The notes under the pieces were generated by a model. That model searched no databases. It was given only the letters and a program-made list of their open reading frames with translations, and was not told the DNA's origin. From Halanaerobiales bacterium (GTDB taxonomy: Bacteria > Bacillota_F > Halanaerobiia > DY22613): a stretch of DNA of 7,829 nucleotides. This document shows, piece by piece, positions 5,580 through 7,829 of the stretch (positions within the stretch are counted from its first letter, which is position 1; the number at the start of each line of letters is the position of its first letter). Where the stretch lies: the NCBI GenBank assembly GCA_023128035.1, contig JAGMES010000186.1:1-7829 (forward strand), given 5' to 3'. The position numbers were made by a program, and so were the translations under genes.

Positions 5580-6278
5580 TTACATACTTTCTACAAAAAT
5601 ATTCTCCTTTATCATAATAGCTTCACCGTAAACATTTCCATTTTCATCGGTAAATAAAAGATTAACAATAAGTTCATCATACTTTCGACTATATGTAGCC
5701 ATTGTTAAAGTAAAACTTGACATAGATATTTTAAAGCTAAAATTATCATTTGTATAAGAAATTTTTTCCATCAAATTGACTAATTCATTTTCTAGCTTTT
5801 CACCATTTACGAAACTTAAATTTACTTCAAGCATATAAATAACTTCATTTTCTTCATCATGAACAATGACCATAATCCATTCTGGCTCTTCAGTGTCAGA
5901 TAGATCATAATCTTTCATTGTTTTATAAAGTGCTCTTAAAAACCTTGCTTTACTCTGTTCTTCAATAATTTTAAGGCTAGAATTCTGAAATATATCACTA
6001 TATGCTTCGATGTTTAGATATGATTCCTCTTCATAACTATTTATGTATATGTAAAGTGGAAATGCAGTATATGAATTCCAAGCGTCATTAATAGATAAAA
6101 TGATATACTTATATATTACCCGGTCTGTAACACCAGAAATATTGTAGTCTCGAATAATTTTATCGGCAAAATTAGATTTAAATATATAAATATCATTGTA
6201 ATCAACTCGGATATTAGCTAAAGCACCCATAACAATCATACAAATAATACAAAAAGTCACTAGCAATTTTTTTATCAC
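5580..6278 (-). CDS. Hypothetical exported protein (232 aa)
   Basis: I do not recognise a family. The N-terminus is a clear export signal: a basic start (MIKK), a hydrophobic core (LLVTFCIICMIVMG, residues 5-18) and an ALA-N site that would be cut after residue 21. There is no lipobox, so it is probably secreted or held by an uncleaved anchor. The mature part is about 210 residues, rich in acidic residues, Tyr, Ile and Asn, with alternating hydrophobic stretches that suggest beta strands (EWIMVIVHDEENEVIYMLEV; FSFKISMSSFTLTMATYS). It has no further membrane segment and no Cys outside the signal. The start is a GTG at 6278, with a run of eight G serving as ribosome site five bases upstream. 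Terminators on both sides make it a single-gene unit. Confidence 0.75.
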   Translation of the reverse strand: MIKKLLVTFCIICMIVMGALANIRVDYNDIYIFKSNFADKIIRDYNISGVTDRVIYKYIILSINDAWNSYTAFPLYIYINSYEEESYLNIEAYSDIFQNSSLKIIEEQSKARFLRALYKTMKDYDLSDTEEPEWIMVIVHDEENEVIYMLEVNLSFVNGEKLENELVNLMEKISYTNDNFSFKISMSSFTLTMATYSRKYDELIVNLLFTDENGNVYGEAIMIKENIFVESM

Positions 6279-6283
6279 ATCAT

Positions 6284-6291
6284 CCCCCCCC
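6284..6291 (-). promoter_or_regulatory. G8 tract forming the ribosome site of the exported protein gene
   Basis: Eight consecutive G on the minus strand follow GA and end five bases before the GTG start at 6278. No other Shine-Dalgarno candidate lies near. Homopolymer runs of this kind are prone to slipped-strand length change, which here would alter the ribosome site. Confidence 0.55.
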
Positions 6292-6325
6292 TCATAATCA
6301 ATTATTTGCTATCCCCTTCCTCAAG

Positions 6326-6331
6326 ATTATA
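6326..6331 (-). promoter_or_regulatory. Possible -10 box for the exported protein gene
   Basis: A perfect TATAAT lies in the 90-base gap between the bpsA terminator and this gene. No acceptable -35 stands 16-18 bases upstream and there is no TGn extension, so the call is weak. A promoter is needed here because the terminator at 6371-6406 blocks read-through. Confidence 0.3.
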
Positions 6332-6370
6332 TTATTCAAATTAAGAATGAGATGTTCTTTTTTATACAAT

Positions 6371-6406
6371 AAAAACAGCTACCCTAAAAATAGGATAGCT
6401 GTTTTT
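6371..6406 (-). terminator. Intrinsic terminator of the bpsA-like gene
   Basis: A 16-bp stem (arms beginning AAAAACAGCTA and ending TAGCTGTTTTT; one G-U pair) encloses a four-T loop. The A and T runs at either end give a U-tail in both directions, though only the minus strand carries a gene that it can serve. It starts four bases after the bpsA stop codon. Confidence 0.88.
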
Positions 6407-6410
6407 AAAG

Positions 6411-7598
6411 CTAATTTTCATTGTTCCTTTTTACAACAGTCTTATCTATCAGATCAAAATTACCACCTTTACAGACAGGACAACCATTATTTTTCAACTT
6501 TTCAATGGTTTTAAAATCTCTTTGATACCCTACCTTTATTAAATCACCACAGCCTTTACACTTATATGTACGTACAGTTCTCCTCATCTCTCCTGTATAG
6601 ATAGGATCCTCAAATGTATCATCAATTCGTGACTTAGTGTATTTAGTTGTTTTCATTACAAAAATTTGACCTGTATTACCAATTATCTCTGCTCCTTCAT
6701 ATTCATTAAAACGTGGAATAATTTCAGAGATCATTATTCCCATTTTAACAAACTCTTTCTGCATGATTAAAGTAACATCAGGTGATTTATGAGCAAAAGA
6801 TAAAAAGATTGGCAATCCCACTTCTTTCTTCAAACCATCAATTCCTCTAGACAAAAAGAGACTCATCCCCTGCAAAGTATAAGGCGGGTCCGTAAAGAAA
6901 CAATCAAATTTGTCTTCTAGTTCATCAGGCAAAGACTTACGCAAATCTACATGATGGCATTGAATAGGTAAATTTTCTAGTCTTGCCAACTCAGTGATAT
7001 ATTTTAATATCCGCTCATCAATATCTATCACATGAACCTGAGTCAGATAACGTTTCTCTCTTGGAAATATTTTTTTTACCAATAATCCGATAGCCACACT
7101 TATCAGATCATCATCTCCAACACACAAGATGTTTTTCCCAATCAAAGTATTATTCTGTAAACAAAGAATAGCACGCTGTAAACCAGTCTCAGGGGTACAT
7201 TTAGATTGATCAATAGTTACATCAACCTGAGGTCTGGCATCATACATCTTAGTCAAAATCTCAAGTTCCTCTCCTAAATCTGTTTCCCAATCCCACATAT
7301 CATCCATAAATCGATCATAAAGACGATAATCTATACCTTTAAAACCTAACTTTTCTTCAATAAATTCTTTACCTTCTGGCGTAAGGCGAACCCCGCGATC
7401 TTGCTTAAGCACTCCTAGCTTAATAAACTCTTTTTTTATTGCAGCAACCAGTGGTAACGGCAAGAGAAGTTTTCTGGCCAATTCTTTTGTTGATATTCCT
7501 TTTTTAAAATAAACTTCATGTAACATCTGCTCAATAACTAATTGACCTTCATCCAAGTTTACATTTTGACGAATCTCTTCTAAGTAATTTCTCATCAT
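6411..7598 (-). CDS. bpsA: N4-bis(aminopropyl)spermidine synthase (BpsA-like) with C-terminal Cys extension
   Basis: BpsA transfers two aminopropyl groups from decarboxylated S-adenosylmethionine to spermidine, giving a branched polyamine found mainly in thermophiles. The 395-residue product has an N-terminal winged-helix domain (about 15-85; ISTKELARKLLLPLPLVAAIKKEF). A Rossmann-type transferase core follows, with CVGDDDLIS (159-167), the acidic VIDIDER (190-196) and TDPPYTLQG (236-244). GDDD and DPPYT are the hallmarks of this family. After the core, residues 340-385 add two CxxC pairs (C347, C350; C373, C376) that look like a zinc ribbon and exceed the roughly 350-residue archaeal enzyme. 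The start is the first of two adjacent ATGs, with AGGAA five bases upstream; the second ATG is also possible. The gene stands alone between its promoter and a strong terminator. Confidence 0.88.
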   Translation of the reverse strand: MMRNYLEEIRQNVNLDEGQLVIEQMLHEVYFKKGISTKELARKLLLPLPLVAAIKKEFIKLGVLKQDRGVRLTPEGKEFIEEKLGFKGIDYRLYDRFMDDMWDWETDLGEELEILTKMYDARPQVDVTIDQSKCTPETGLQRAILCLQNNTLIGKNILCVGDDDLISVAIGLLVKKIFPREKRYLTQVHVIDIDERILKYITELARLENLPIQCHHVDLRKSLPDELEDKFDCFFTDPPYTLQGMSLFLSRGIDGLKKEVGLPIFLSFAHKSPDVTLIMQKEFVKMGIMISEIIPRFNEYEGAEIIGNTGQIFVMKTTKYTKSRIDDTFEDPIYTGEMRRTVRTYKCKGCGDLIKVGYQRDFKTIEKLKNNGCPVCKGGNFDLIDKTVVKRNNEN

Positions 7599-7670
7599 AT
7601 CACTTCCTAAATTAATTATTATTCAACTTTAGTTGCTTTTTGTAGAAAAACATACTTAAAATATCACTCA

Positions 7671-7699
7671 ATTATAGCATAATCATCCCTCTAAAGCAA
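7671..7699 (-). promoter_or_regulatory. Promoter of the bpsA-like gene
   Basis: The minus strand has TTGCTT (7694-7699), a 17-bp spacer and a perfect TATAAT (7671-7676) preceded by TGC, an extended -10. The predicted start near 7664 leaves a leader of about 65 bases. I saw no operator or riboswitch fold in it beyond a small CAAC-TAAA-GTTG hairpin. Confidence 0.65.
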
Positions 7700-7829
7700 A
7701 TATGTGCATTATATTCAGCTCTAACGAGTAAAAATTTATCCAATCAATAAAACAGAAAATTTATCTTCGTGTAAATGTTAAATTTTTCCATTCGTGTTCT
7801 GGGTTTTTTTTGAAAAAAAACTACATCAT

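Noticed and set aside
7803..7821. T8-G-A8 inverted repeat at the right edge
   Set aside because: It is a homopolymer pair of low complexity with no GC stem, cut off from context by the window end. I would not call it a terminator or transposon end.
1..7829. CRISPR array, tRNA, rRNA or insertion sequence
   Set aside because: No regularly spaced repeats, cloverleaf, rRNA segments or transposase motifs were seen on either strand.

Overview
The window looks like chromosomal DNA from an AT-rich, Gram-positive-type anaerobe (Bacillota, clostridial or Halanaerobiales-like). This rests on strong AGGAGG/GGTGA ribosome sites, U-tailed intrinsic terminators, a ferrous iron (Feo) system typical of anaerobes, and a branched-chain polyamine synthase (BpsA) known mainly from thermophiles and some low-GC anaerobes. 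The taxonomic guess is inference. All genes lie on the minus strand, so transcription runs from the right end to the left.

Region 1 (51-3335, transcribed leftward): an iron operon. A strong promoter (3307-3335) is followed by a near-perfect 7-1-7 Fur box and a DtxR/IdeR-type inverted repeat. The genes are then a DtxR-family regulator with C-terminal SH3/FeoA domain, feoA, feoB and a 46-residue Cys-rich membrane protein of the FeoB-associated type. A perfect 24-bp palindrome resembling the leader operator lies between feoA and feoB. The regulator probably represses its own operon when Fe2+ is plentiful, and the Fur box suggests a second iron sensor acts at the same promoter.

Region 2 (3371-5523): a two-gene cassette of an AAA/ABC-type ATPase (RecF/OLD-like) and a DUF3226 (TOPRIM-like) protein, translationally coupled. 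Split ATPase plus TOPRIM-like pairs resemble anti-phage defence modules, but the function here is unproven. The cassette is bracketed by two 49-bp direct repeats (47/49 identical), each an intrinsic terminator immediately after a gene. The cassette plus one repeat copy is exactly one 2152-bp unit, a layout that suggests insertion or loss by recombination between terminators.

Region 3 (5580-6293): an unrecognised exported protein of 232 residues with a GTG start and a run of eight G forming its ribosome site.

Region 4 (6371-7699): a monocistronic bpsA-like gene with its own extended -10 promoter and a strong hairpin terminator. Its protein carries a C-terminal CxxC...CxxC extension. The last 130 bases (7700-7829) hold no gene that I can support.
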